Shown here in pieces: positions 1 to 10,765 of a stretch of 64,000 nucleotides of DNA. This DNA comes from Paragonimus westermani. Lineage: Eukaryota > Platyhelminthes > Trematoda > Plagiorchiida > Troglotrematidae. Positions within the stretch are counted from its first letter, which is position 1; each line of letters opens with the position of its first letter. Where the stretch lies: positions 53,775 through 117,774 of the forward strand of contig QNGE01002350.1 of assembly GCA_008508345.1 (NCBI GenBank), given 5' to 3'. A model generated the notes under the pieces. The model searched no databases, was not told the origin of the DNA, and saw only the letters and a program-made list of their open reading frames with translations. The position numbers and the translations under genes were made by a program.

Positions 1-802
1 TCGTGTGGGATGATGGCGTGGTCAACGTGGTAGTACACAGTGTATGCTTTGAAAGCCTGGTGATACGCGACCAGTTGATCACGTACTTGAGTTGCACAGA
101 TTATAAGGTTTTTCACGTGAACTGCATGCCATATGGGCGTTTATCGCCCCAGACATTATTTACTGAGACTACCAACAGTTTGTTGAAGCCATAAGGTGGT
201 CGAGCAACGATATGATCACAAAGTATGAGGGGTTGAGCTACTCCATTATGTTAAGTTGATGGGTGTCGCTGATGCTATCGGCGATATCCCGAGTACTGGA
301 TTTATTGTGACGTGCCTGCATTCACAATAACTACAGCTTTTCTGTTCTGCCCTGTTTTATTTTCGCTGTTAACACCGTTTGTATGATAGATTTCTGCGTG
401 TAAAACTTTCCACCCCACTGTTGCGATGAGCGTCTGACTGAGCCACAGCACAATCCTGGTTGAGATGAATAAACGGACGAAGTTTATCAACTATTATGTG
501 TTGTAGGGACCGTAGCTGTCACTTCAGCAGTACGTTAACTTGTCCTGAAGATAATCTCTGATGTTCGGTCCGCTGCTTATTCAGCTACAACAACAACAAC
601 ATCACCTCCACCTCACTTCATCTGTGAAGAATTAGAACTTAACCTGAGTCTCTAGATATCGCTTGGGGGTAGTTGCACAATAAAGGGTGGTGAATAATCC
701 CCACTTGACGTTATATACCGAGAGTATATAGTAAACGCTTGACAGCTGAAAACATTGCGATAACCCCCAGAGAAACCCAACCATATTCCTGATAAAACTA
801 CG

Positions 803-805
<3 letters not shown>
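1..805. other. No recognisable gene
   Basis: Only frames of about 60 codons occur, on both strands, with no recognisable motif and no convincing splice-site pairs. A short CAA triplet run lies near 585-600. I see no gene here. Confidence 0.5.
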
Positions 806-845
<40 letters not shown>

Positions 846-882
846 NNNNNNNNNNNNNNNNNNNNNNNNNNNNNNNNNNNNN

Positions 883-927
<45 letters not shown>
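806..927. repeat. (AT)n microsatellite interrupted by assembly gap
   Basis: An uninterrupted AT dinucleotide run covers about 806-845 and resumes at 883-927, with 37 N between (846-882). The gap lies inside the repeat, so the true array length is unknown. Open frames reading Tyr-Ile repeats across it are artefacts of the dinucleotide. Confidence 0.95.
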
Positions 928-928
<1 letters not shown>

Positions 929-2160
929 CGAAGGATCGAATGAAGAATATCACACAATCAATGTCGACGTAAAAACATGCACACGCCGGTTGAAACGGAG
1001 TTCGCACCCACTGTAACAACATCCTGAATGTTCAGTTCTACTGCTTACAGTGAGTGTGGGCAGCCGTTAGGTAAGAAAGATCTCCACGAAGCAAAGTAAA
1101 TGGTTTTCACTGGTTGTTTGAAACATCTGGAATACTCCTAGAATGTTCACCTGATGAAGTTTTTCCGGAAGGTGTTGCACTATTAGTGATGCTAGCTATC
1201 TGTTTCGTATTGAATGTGTTATGGATGTGTCAGTTTGGTCTGTCAGGCGTACAGCTCATTTTGGAGTATGCTACACTATTTGGTGACGCAAAACTCCCCT
1301 TTCTATCGATGAACGTTATTGAGCTGTGGTATCCCAATTAGAATTTCTTTAACACCCCACAGTTCGCAGCTTACCACTGCCATTTTAGTCGGTGACGTGA
1401 CGCTCTTATTAAAATTTCGCAACCAAGCAGTCCATAAGTAAATTGATGGGACTTCGGTTGGCGTATCGTTGACTAGGGTAGCTAATGGCTAATGCTGCTT
1501 TCGGCCGATTTTCGGTTATGTTGCGAACCAATTCAATCTTATTTCCCGTTGTTCACTTAATGAGAGCAGGGTAAATAAAAACGCATTAACTTTCTCTGAG
1601 TAGGTGAATACGACTAGGTTGATACGCCAATGACCAAAGTAAACAACTGCGTTAGATGGAAACAGTGGTAGACAGCTGTACGAGGCATTATATACGTGTG
1701 TATAGACAAATATTGACCACGCCGATTGCCATCTAACAGCACCCACGTGGGGCGTCATACCGTCTTCGGTCCGCTGCGATTTTGTCACAGGGAATGACAG
1801 TCAACTTACGTGAAGCCCATACGACATAGCTGTTTGAGCCACGGATTCACTTTACACCTGCCCAGTACTGTGGCTAGGCAAAGTACTGTTGATCCGTTTG
1901 TTAACCCTTTTTAAGTGTAACACTCTATCGGCAGTTTAGTGATCCACTTCTCAACTGGCCAAACAAACCATGATTCACTCAACCCACTGAAGAAATTGTC
2001 ATACGTGACCCTCCTCGTAACATATTGTGAGTCTCACGTGAAGGTCTAAATTTTGACCGTCGTTAGTAGGCCGTAATAAGCCTGATACTACACTTGACAA
2101 CTGTTCCGCTCTCATGTTGTCTTCAAGTTTACTTATGGTTGCTACGGCGTTTACATGTAC
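928..2160. other. No recognisable gene
   Basis: The longest frame is a 75-codon hydrophobic plus-strand frame (1114-1341) and a 90-codon minus frame (1516-1788). Neither resembles a family I know, and neither has a clear exon context. Confidence 0.45.
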
Positions 2161-2167
2161 AGAACAA

Positions 2168-2275
2168 ATTGACAGTTAGCTCAGCGGGGCATAGAACGCC
2201 TCATGAAATGGTTAGGAGAAGTGGTGGCGCAACACTCCCAAACTGGTGAACCCTCCGCTCGAAATCTCGTATGGT
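2168..2275 (+). repeat. Possible tRNA-derived SINE head
   Basis: The stretch TTAGCTCAGCGGGG at about 2176 fits an RNA polymerase III A box. About 80 bases downstream a TCGAAATC core resembles a degraded B box. The spacing is longer than in a tRNA and no cloverleaf forms, so at best this is a decayed tRNA-derived SINE. Chance resemblance is possible. Confidence 0.25.
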
Positions 2276-5200
2276 CAGTTTCTAGGCCCCTCGTGACAAC
2301 ACGTCATCAAGTTAATCCACTCAGTTCATTCAAAATACTGTTGAGAAATCAGAACCCAAAATTAATGGCTTCTAACATAACACTATTGATCCGAACTCAT
2401 CAGTCAGGGTTGCGTGTTTGAAGCGACCTATCGTGCTGGAGTGTTGCTGGTCACATTACCTGAACTTATGCGTGTATTCTCTGTCTATCCTCATTCTCCT
2501 ATTGCATATGATCTATCTATGAACGTGGACTGACAGTTAAGCGTATCTTGTCAAAAGGTATATGGGTACGGAAGAACAATGCGGGCAAAATGACAGACAA
2601 TGGAATGGAAATAGAACCGCCTCTAACATTCACCATTCTTGCTGCGATGTTTTTTTCATTTCGTGCATACCCAAATAAATAAGAACAAACTTGGTTACTT
2701 TCTGTTGTCATATAAGCGCTACATCAGACCGTTTCATAGTTAACTGTTGAAACGATTATTGGGTTCATCGAACGACTTACAGCTAACACTTTCGACAGTA
2801 GTTTCCCTTCGGTACTAAGGTTTGAGTTAGATATGCCACATTTGTCATCGTTTTATAAATAAACGTTGTGTACGTCTTAGTCATCCGTACACTGTACTAA
2901 ACCGAAGCAGTCAGCTTGCTGTTTTAAACCAAACAGTTTGAACTAATCATCCATGTTTTCCATAAATTTCACAGCTACCCTTGCTCGCTTACCTAGTTCA
3001 CATCATTTCAGGATCAGAATAGTGTGAAATCGAACTCTGAACTACGATGTCCAAACGCTTGACACAACTGTTGATCTGCGCTCCTACTTCCGTTTTTCTA
3101 CAGACTACTTACTGCACTTAATGGTTCAATCTGCCCACGTGCGTTAAGGATAATAAACTTTATAAATCAGTGTACGCGGGGCTACTTTGTAATTGCCTAA
3201 ACTATTGCGTTTGCTAACCGTGATTGTAAGTAGGAAATCATACAGACTTACTTTTGAGCGTTCGCGAGGAAACTTAACAGTGATCAAGATTTGTATTTTG
3301 CTATACGTCTCACAACTGATGCAAAATTCTCTGCCGAGTGACCACATGCTTCAATGCAGCAAGCCTGGTGCACACATAAGTTTGTACACTTTGGAAACTT
3401 TCCTCATCCCTGAATAGTGATCGTACCCATGCATGTATGTAGAGTCTCCCGATGCACGTCTGACGCGTTGACTTGATGTACTGGATCGGCCAGTTTGTTA
3501 ATTTGCCGACCTCCAGCAGGTAACTGCGTTCGCTCCGAATCAGTAGACAAGTGTTTCGATTTAGTTGGCTCAATGGACCTATGGGAATGTCTATGAAGTT
3601 AACCAGGTAAGGTATAGGGTGTCGCATACATAAGCCGGTTCCATACCTGACTTATGTGCACCTCGAAAGTAAAAATCACAGTCAGCTTCGTTTTCGTTTT
3701 AGATAAATTCGCCACCACACTAGGTTTTGTCTGGTTTGATGACGGACGAACTCGTCGACATTATCCCTCTGTTTTTCTGAGCTGGTCGCGGGGTCGGCAA
3801 GTTGGCCAATCTGTTTGCCACCAAGCAGGATAAAAAAATCCTGCTTTTCCGTCAGGAATTACCACGCTCGTACAAAGTTTCTAGAAGCTGTGCGTCTGTG
3901 TGGCTGAAAGCTAATTGTCAGATTGAGAGGGGCAACGTATAACTTAAAAGCTTTGGATATTGTCTAACTAATATCCAGAATTCAACGCGGTCAGCGATTA
4001 TGGAATTTTAACGTTTTTTTCTGATATGTGCACATGGTCTTCAGTGAGAGGAACGTTCGAGGACACAGTGAACTTCGACTGTGATAAGCACTACTTAACA
4101 ACCCAGTTCACGGATAATCACTCTATTTGTAGTTCTAAAAGATATCCTAATTTTCGACACGTTTATCATTGGCAAAGTGATTTTTTACACGGATGGATCG
4201 GTTCAAAATTTATGTACGTAGATCACTAGAGAATTCGGCATCACAGACGCTAGTTAAACTCAGTCAGGCTTCCCCGTCATTCCAAAGTTAGACACATGAC
4301 ACTGCATTGATCATCGTTGTCAGGTGTAAACATGGCGGCAAAGCCAAAAATCGAATTGCAACTCAAGCAATCTTTTGCACACGACCTACCCTACTCTGCC
4401 ATACACATTAGAATAGATCTACATGTTGACAGTTTTGTACGCAGTCACACTATCCTGGTGCGATGGATTGTCACAACTCGTGTTAAAACCTAGTAGTGTG
4501 AATATCACCTTTTGGTTAGTGATGTTTTTGGACTCTTAGAAATGAACTACTTTTGCCACAACAGATTTGAACTGAGAATTCAGAACTAGTATTTCGTACA
4601 ATGATTCTCTCGGGCACATAGCTGCGTCTCATCAGATACACACTACGGTCGCCGGGTTTACATCGCAAACGGCAACCGCCATTGCGAAGCAAGATGACAA
4701 AACCAAAAACTACACAAACTTCAACGAACACCGGCTATCAAGCGAAACGGTTACTGATGAAGTTTGTTCCGCAGACACAGAAGTGGTTTTCGTTTTTTCC
4801 TAGCTATCGCCTTCATCAACCGGAGAACCGTTGGTTGCGTAACCTACTTGAAAAGCCTTAGCTAGGTTTTACTGCTCTCGACCAACTGTTGTCGACCATT
4901 GTGACTTGACCCTTAACTTCAGTCAAATTAGGACCTTGTGGTGTCTATGAGCGTTTTGTGTACGTTGACACGATTTTGTAATTACCTCTGCATTCTGTCT
5001 ACTTGGGTGGCTCAGTACTCACAGGAAAGTCCAATGAGGTTGTGAGATTTGAAGGCGAGCGGTAGTGGTGTTTTTTAATCGTGATGTCGTGTTTGAGATG
5101 ATGACAAACAGCGTAACCTGGTTGTCTGTGTGGAAATTGTCTCATGACTGCCCTGAGACGAACTTTCAACAGTAGTGATGACTATCCTTGTAATGCAAAT

Positions 5201-7595
5201 GATGGTAGACGGTCATTTTTGGAACATATGAGATCATCACAGCAACTGAATTTGCTTGTAAAATTTTTAAACAAATGCTAGTAGGTGACCATTCCCAGTG
5301 ATTATGATATGACACCTCTCTGGTCAATGGTTCACCCTGACGGATGTGTCTAGTGTGGCACTACAGATTTCTGCTCAGACCACAGTTGTACTGAATCGGA
5401 AGAAAATTAGAAGTGTTCTTATACTGCTCCTTCCAAACATATTTCCGTGGTGTATAGCTGATGTTATGACGTTGCATGGGAACATATATGATTGATTGTC
5501 TGAATAGGATGGTTAGTACCTGTGGTTCACGGAGGCGGTAACCGCTGACGTGGGTGCATCAGCCCTCCACTTACAGAAGGACTTGTTCATCAAAACCGGC
5601 GAATGATCTGCATGTGTTTCGCTTTCATATTAGCCTATCATCCAGATAACCAACAGTAACCGGCTGGACAAGAACAGACTTCACCAGAAAGCCTCCCATT
5701 CCTCGACCTTTGGGCATACACTGGATAGGCGGTGTGTGCGTGAAAACGCGAATGATGCAGCGAACGCCACTTGTGGTAACGTTTGTGTGAAAGCTTCCTT
5801 AGGCGTCGGTCAATAGGACAGGCCAATCAGAAAGCGGATTTCAGCGACTGCGTGCTTATCGTCTTGATTCTTCTGTCTTATTTCGCAATGCATCCCAACT
5901 CTGTTATATTATCTCAGCACGGTACAGTGTATGTTGGATGAGATGCAACTAAACCTGATAAAGAGAAACCCTTTGTTAAACGTGCTTCTGATATCCTTGT
6001 TCTCCGCTTTGTCACATTAAGCTTGAAAACCAACCACATGTTTACCCGTATTCGTTCAGCAGAGCATGGGGCTTATGACGTATTCACACATCGGACTTAG
6101 ACTTTGCTTACCAGTTAGTCTTCGCCCGGTTTTATGAATGAGCTAGGTAACGAAACGAGTGTGAGTGTGATCATTTCAAAGGCAGAATTTGGCGGTTTTT
6201 CCTGCACAGCTAATTTGCAATGGTAGCTATAACACTGTCTTTTTGAATCAGTAAAATTATTGCGCCATATATTTCTAACACCTCTTTTACAGATCAGCAG
6301 AGTTGAGATGCGCCTGACTAAATGAAGATGGTTCGTGATTCGTTCTATGTTATCAGAAGACAAAACAATGATTTCTGGACTGGTGTCCGTTATTCTCTCT
6401 GTATTTTATGTGTTATCTCAATCCACGAGATTGTTTCATTAAACCTTTTGGTGAGTTGTTCAATGCATATGAAACTCGTTGTACATTTTTAAAATATTTT
6501 TATTCAAAATGAACATGTTCGTATTGTTCATCCTTCCACGTTCTGTTGTTGTTTTTATCTCATCGAAGTCGAAGTAACGATTTTATTCATTAAATCCTTT
6601 GTTTTGTTTGTGTCTCAGAGCTGGCCGGTTGATGAATGCACGGGGTCACTCGCCAAGTAGTGTTTGATAGATTACTCTAAAACAGTTCCAATCGTTATTA
6701 CATAGATCATCCATAATATTCGCTCATCCTTCCTTATCTGCTCACATGTAAGTAAGCGTAACAGTTTGGGCATTGCATTTTATCGAACTTTTAGGTCCGA
6801 GATTGATTTCTGTTAATTTTAGGGCCAGTGAAAATGCAACATACTAATTTGTGTTTTTGAACTTTTGTAGATCTATCACCTGTAGTCTCGGAAGGGAAGC
6901 TATTTTAGTGGTTAGGCCAAGCTTATGTGTAGGGTTACCATAAGTTATTACTCTATAGCACTCGGAATTAGGGACTCCGAATAGCTCCAGAAATCGTACT
7001 TGGATTGAATCTGTCCGTACAATCAATAAAACGACGACCTCGGACTGGCCACAACGAGCAGACGTCAGCCGAGTCAAGAACGCGGACTTTTAGAGGTGTG
7101 TTAGTAGTAATGAAATCAAAATATGTAATTGGCTGCTCTCAATGGCATATGCAAGGTCACAAACTGTAAGCTGACTGGTGCAATACAGAACAATGAACTT
7201 GGCGAATGGTGAAAAGTGTAACACTGAGATCACTCGGTCAATCCAAATGTGGTATCTTAAAATAAGGTTGCATTGGTTTCACGCTAAGTCACCTATCGTG
7301 TCAGCGTCTGGATAAGCAGTGAAGCGAATAGATTTCTACCACAACCATCCCCCTTTTTAAGAAACATCTGTATACACGTTTGCCAAACCTACTGGTCTTC
7401 TTAGCCCCATAAACTCTCCAAGTACAGGACATTCCGCTTCTCTCACTGTTTTGTTTTCAGTTATACGGAACCGAATTTGATCAGGGTCTCTGACAAAACT
7501 ATACACCATATAGGTCAGTAACTTCTACCGTTGTACTACTTGGCTGACGAGTGCTCCGTTCTCCAACAAGTTGCAAATCATTTCTACGAAACTGT
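2276..7595. other. Long stretch with no recognisable gene
   Basis: About 5.3 kb with only short frames (none above 105 codons) on either strand. I found no retroelement motif, tRNA or tandem array. The base composition looks like the rest of the non-coding window. Host exons too short or diverged to recognise cannot be excluded. Confidence 0.4.
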
Positions 7596-7601
7596 ATCAT
7601 G

Positions 7602-7845
7602 TCAGTTGAATGTATGTATTGAAGCGATACTTTCGGGCACTTGGATTTCGAGTAACACCTTCGGGCTGTCCATCGTTGTGCAATGGGCTGTGTTCCTGAT
7701 CTGGTGCAGATAGTTCTTGAGAAACTTTTCCAAATCATCAAATGTTCTGGGACTATTGGAACTCACAGCAATGTTGTGCGTCTTTAACAAATCTTCCACT
7801 TCATCTATGTCGTCTTTCGTAGGTGACGAGACCCGATACTGTCAA
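7602..7845 (-). CDS. Exon-like unknown reading frame
   Basis: On the minus strand a frame of about 80 codons opens just after a plausible splice acceptor (a GACAG at about 7846). It runs through an acidic, helical-looking stretch (key words DDIDEVEDLL, TFDDLEKFLKNYL, PKVLLEIQVPESIA) to a stop at about 7602. The composition is protein-like, with balanced Leu, Glu, Asp and Lys, unlike the surrounding noise. I do not recognise the family. The 3' side has no obvious splice donor, so it may be a terminal exon or a decayed mobile-element fragment. No function is proposed. Confidence 0.25.
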
Positions 7846-7849
7846 GTCA

Positions 7850-8958
7850 CGGCTCCATTTCAGCAGAATATCTTCTTGAGTTAGACAGTTACAAAGCACA
7901 TTTGAGGTAGATGATGTGGAAGATGAAATAGTGATAAATACTTTCGGCCACCAAGAGTGCGTATCAGTAAAAACCAGAATGTGATATTTACCAAGAAATG
8001 GCCCAAACTAGCTTATATGCACATCTCGGCATGGTAAGTAACTGTCTGGCCACGGTGTCCATTTCTTCGACCCTGTTTTGTTCCGTGGACAGAGAAGTCT
8101 CATTTTATCTTGACACCACTACTATCCCTATTTATCACCGGTCATCTGATCATATATCGAGTTGCCACCAGTTTGAAGCCGCCGCTTGAAATAACCCGAT
8201 GTCATTGTTAAAGTAGCTGTCTTTGTTGAGTGTTTGACGATTGTTGAGCGTATTATAGAAAATCAGTGACAACGCTCTCTGTATTCATCTATTCACTTCT
8301 CGTTGATCCTTATTCTTCTTACATTCGAAATCTTTTTGGCAGAGATGGCGAGCCTTCCTGGCGCTCAACCTTGTCGCTTGACTAAAAGTATCTGTGTAAT
8401 CGTTTAAATAGTGGTGGCTTTTCAATTTTTGAAATCAACACAATTTTATGGCATGTTTCGCTTTCGAACGTCGACTGATTCTGTTCCGGGAAGCTATTTG
8501 TTTGAATGTTCCAAAGGTTCAAAACAGAAATGCCCGCACTTTCAATCACACAACAATGAGTGGGAAATTTATCGAAATCGTGAAGTTGAGTTAAACCACG
8601 AAATAAGTGTTCATATATAATGGAATCCATTGTAGTGGAAATGGGAAAATATCTTTTTCTTAACATTTGAGTCCAATTAAGCAGAAGTTGATTTTCCTTC
8701 CGACAGCATAACCGTTGTTGGGTCATGAGGACTAAGCTTTTTCTAAAGCTGCAAACGGAAAATACCATGATGATTCGTGATGATTGTCACTGAACATATA
8801 CTTTCACGTTAATTATTGAGGTTCAGGTTGTACACTTTTGATACGGCGCGTAATTCTAATACAAGCGTTTGACTGCTGTTCATTCGTTGTGTTCTGCTCA
8901 ATTCGGATATAACAGTTACTGGTCTCACGTTAAGTTATATATATTCACGAAACATCAC
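7850..8958. other. No recognisable gene; one 128-codon minus frame
   Basis: A minus-strand frame of 128 codons (8382-8768) is the longest open frame in the first 8.9 kb, but its sequence matches no family I know. It overlaps a 69-codon plus frame. Coding status is undetermined. Confidence 0.3.
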
Positions 8959-8959
8959 A

Positions 8960-9499
8960 TTGGTTTCGCGGCAGTCTTTAATAACAATGAATCCTATGCT
9001 TCTCGAAACTTCAGACATTCATTCATCCTCTCGTGATATTGAAGATTATTTTGAACGATTTGAACTATGGTGTAGGACCGTATCCAGCCCAAATAAGGAT
9101 ACAAAATCAACCTTCTTCCTCTCAAGAGTAGGAGAAGATGTCTACTGTCTTCTGAAGAATTTATCTTATCCAGATTCGCTGATGGATCTCACATACGAGC
9201 GCATAAAGGAAACACTGCTCGGTCATGTCACTCCTGTGAATTTCGAGGTCTCCGAGCGAGCCAAATTCATTATCATGAAGCGCCAAGCGAATTAGTCTGT
9301 TAGTGGCTATATTCTCCAGATCCAAACTCAGGCAGCACGGTGTGGTTTTGGTGATCAGTTGGAGGTCCAACTTCGTGACCGACTCATCGCCGGTATTAAT
9401 GCACCGGATCTACATAGACAACTACTGCTACTTCCTAAACCTACGTATCAAAATACCAAATTCATCTGTGAGCAGTACGAAGAAGTCAATAATACAGTC
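8960..9499 (+). pseudogene. gag: LTR-retrotransposon Gag relic (core region)
   Basis: The frame from about 8987 reads as the Gag core of a flatworm LTR retrotransposon. It has a DIEDYFERFELWC motif near its start, then FFLSRVGEDVYCLLKNL, HVTPVNFEVSERAKF, LQIQTQAARCGFGDQLE, QLRDRLIAGIN and finally CEQYEEVN. These blocks occur in this order in Gag of Ty3/gypsy-like elements of schistosomes and relatives. One in-frame stop (9293-9295) interrupts it, and the same frame continues to 9499. In an intact element Gag would form the particle and bind RNA. It is followed in the same frame by a zinc-knuckle-like region at 9671. It is too short and interrupted to be functional. Confidence 0.75.
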
Positions 9500-9670
9500 T
9501 AGTAGATTGAGTCTTTCTTGAACAACTACTGGACTTCCAGGATTAACAGTGGTGGATAAATCCGACCCAATTTGTGCATTCAGAATCCTATTACGTCACT
9601 CGAATTCAAGAAACAGTTGCTTGTTAACTTGACCCTTCCCTGGACTTAGTGACCTTTCCAAAACCACCAA

Positions 9671-10042
9671 TTGACTATCCACCCTGCCCCCACAAATGCT
9701 CGATATAAAAAACCCGTTTCATGTTATTGTAAATTTGGTACTGACGTGTCAATACGAAATGCTTGCATCTGCCAGTTTTTGTGTTCTAACGGTTTTGTTC
9801 AAATCCGATTTCGTTCAGAACAAACATACCTGCCAACTGGTTTAGGATTGTCGGTTCACAGTTACAATGGCCAAATGCGTTTTCCTGATCATCAATCGCT
9901 TGATGCTTCTCCGAGGTCAACCATATCGTTCGACTTCTTTGCTATACCTCTATCTGCAAAGGACAGTCCTGTTCTCTGTCACTATCAGTTGGCCGCTGAT
10001 ACCAGATTACTTATACTGCCGATGATCTCAGAAAATTTATAA
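9671..10042 (+). pseudogene. Gag C-terminal relic with degenerate zinc-knuckle region
   Basis: This 123-codon frame is in the same phase as the Gag core upstream (8960-9499), separated by about 170 bases of stops. At about 9722-9800 it has a Cys-rich stretch (CYCKFG, then CICQFLCSNGFVQIR) that aligns in spacing with the paired CCHC zinc knuckles of this Gag type. His and Cys ligands are partly lost. After about 9830 the frame no longer resembles Gag, and protease or reverse transcriptase motifs are not apparent. I read it as the decayed 3' part of the same insertion. Confidence 0.5.
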
Positions 10043-10138
10043 CTGTTTCCGCCACTCCTGCTCCAGTTCATTTTTCTCCCACCTTTTTACTACGAGTAAT
10101 TCATTGATCTCCACACGGGAGTATCTGGATGTGATGAA

Positions 10139-10480
10139 ATGTCTGCCGTTTCCTATGATTGCGGAATGCTTGGGGTCTTTAGAGCTAACCAGGGACCGTG
10201 CCCAGGAATAACCGTAAATACGGTGCCAACCCCACTAGAGAAGACGAACTATGTATCCGAACTCTTTAACCTTGTCCCAGTTAGAAATTCGCGCTCATTT
10301 GAGCGATATTTGGTGGGGAACGACAGGTTCCTTGAAGAAGGTATGCGCCTGAAGAGAGATGGGTTGAAATTTATGAGGGCATGTCTGAAATTCTTCAGGA
10401 GGTTGAAGGGAAGGTTCGCGGTCATCAATACTCAGAAGCGATCAAGATTAAGTGACGCGATTGGTTTACCGTCCAACTGA
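10139..10480 (+). CDS. Unknown 113-codon frame downstream of gag relic
   Basis: This open frame shares its phase with the Gag relic and the zinc-knuckle frame and lies 97 bases downstream of them. The C-terminal half is rich in Lys and Arg. It has no DTG protease motif, no reverse-transcriptase motif and no known domain that I can identify. It may be eroded polyprotein sequence of the same retroelement or a chance opening. No function is assigned. Confidence 0.2.
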   Translation: MSAVSYDCGMLGVFRANQGPCPGITVNTVPTPLEKTNYVSELFNLVPVRNSRSFERYLVGNDRFLEEGMRLKRDGLKFMRACLKFFRRLKGRFAVINTQKRSRLSDAIGLPSN

Positions 10481-10559
10481 TCAAATATACTTCGTGCTCA
10501 TGAGTTCTAATGGAGTCCCATAGTTGAATGTGTGCGTTATGGAGTTCTAAACGTTCGTT

Positions 10560-10765
10560 TATTTATCACACTTTTCACATTGGAGGCGAGAGATTTAACC
10601 TTTCTGTGCGCTGATTCGCTTAGCACAGTACTTAACCCAGTTTTTGCAGAGCGCCTCTTCATTAACCGTTTCGAATATAGATTATCTTCTCCGCCGTTGG
10701 ATATTGAAAAAAGCATTCGTTGAACCATCAGTTTGCGCGTAACTCGGTGTGAACTCGAATCGTTG
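10560..10765 (+). repeat. Dispersed repeat also found inside the R arms
   Basis: About 200 bases align, at roughly 70-75% by eye, with 37290-37490 in arm R3 (and the reverse complement at 24836-25036 in R1). Anchor blocks are TTTTCACATT, TGATTCG and the stretch reading CATTAACCGTTTCGA here and CATCAACCGTTTCGA in R3. In both places the sequence lies 3' of an LTR-retroelement relic in the same orientation (gag here, BEL/Pao integrase in R3). It could therefore be an element 3' end or LTR, which is inference. Confidence 0.5.

Noticed and set aside
652..1022. Tyr-Ile repeat proteins across the AT microsatellite
   Set aside because: They are produced by translating an AT dinucleotide run and an N gap.
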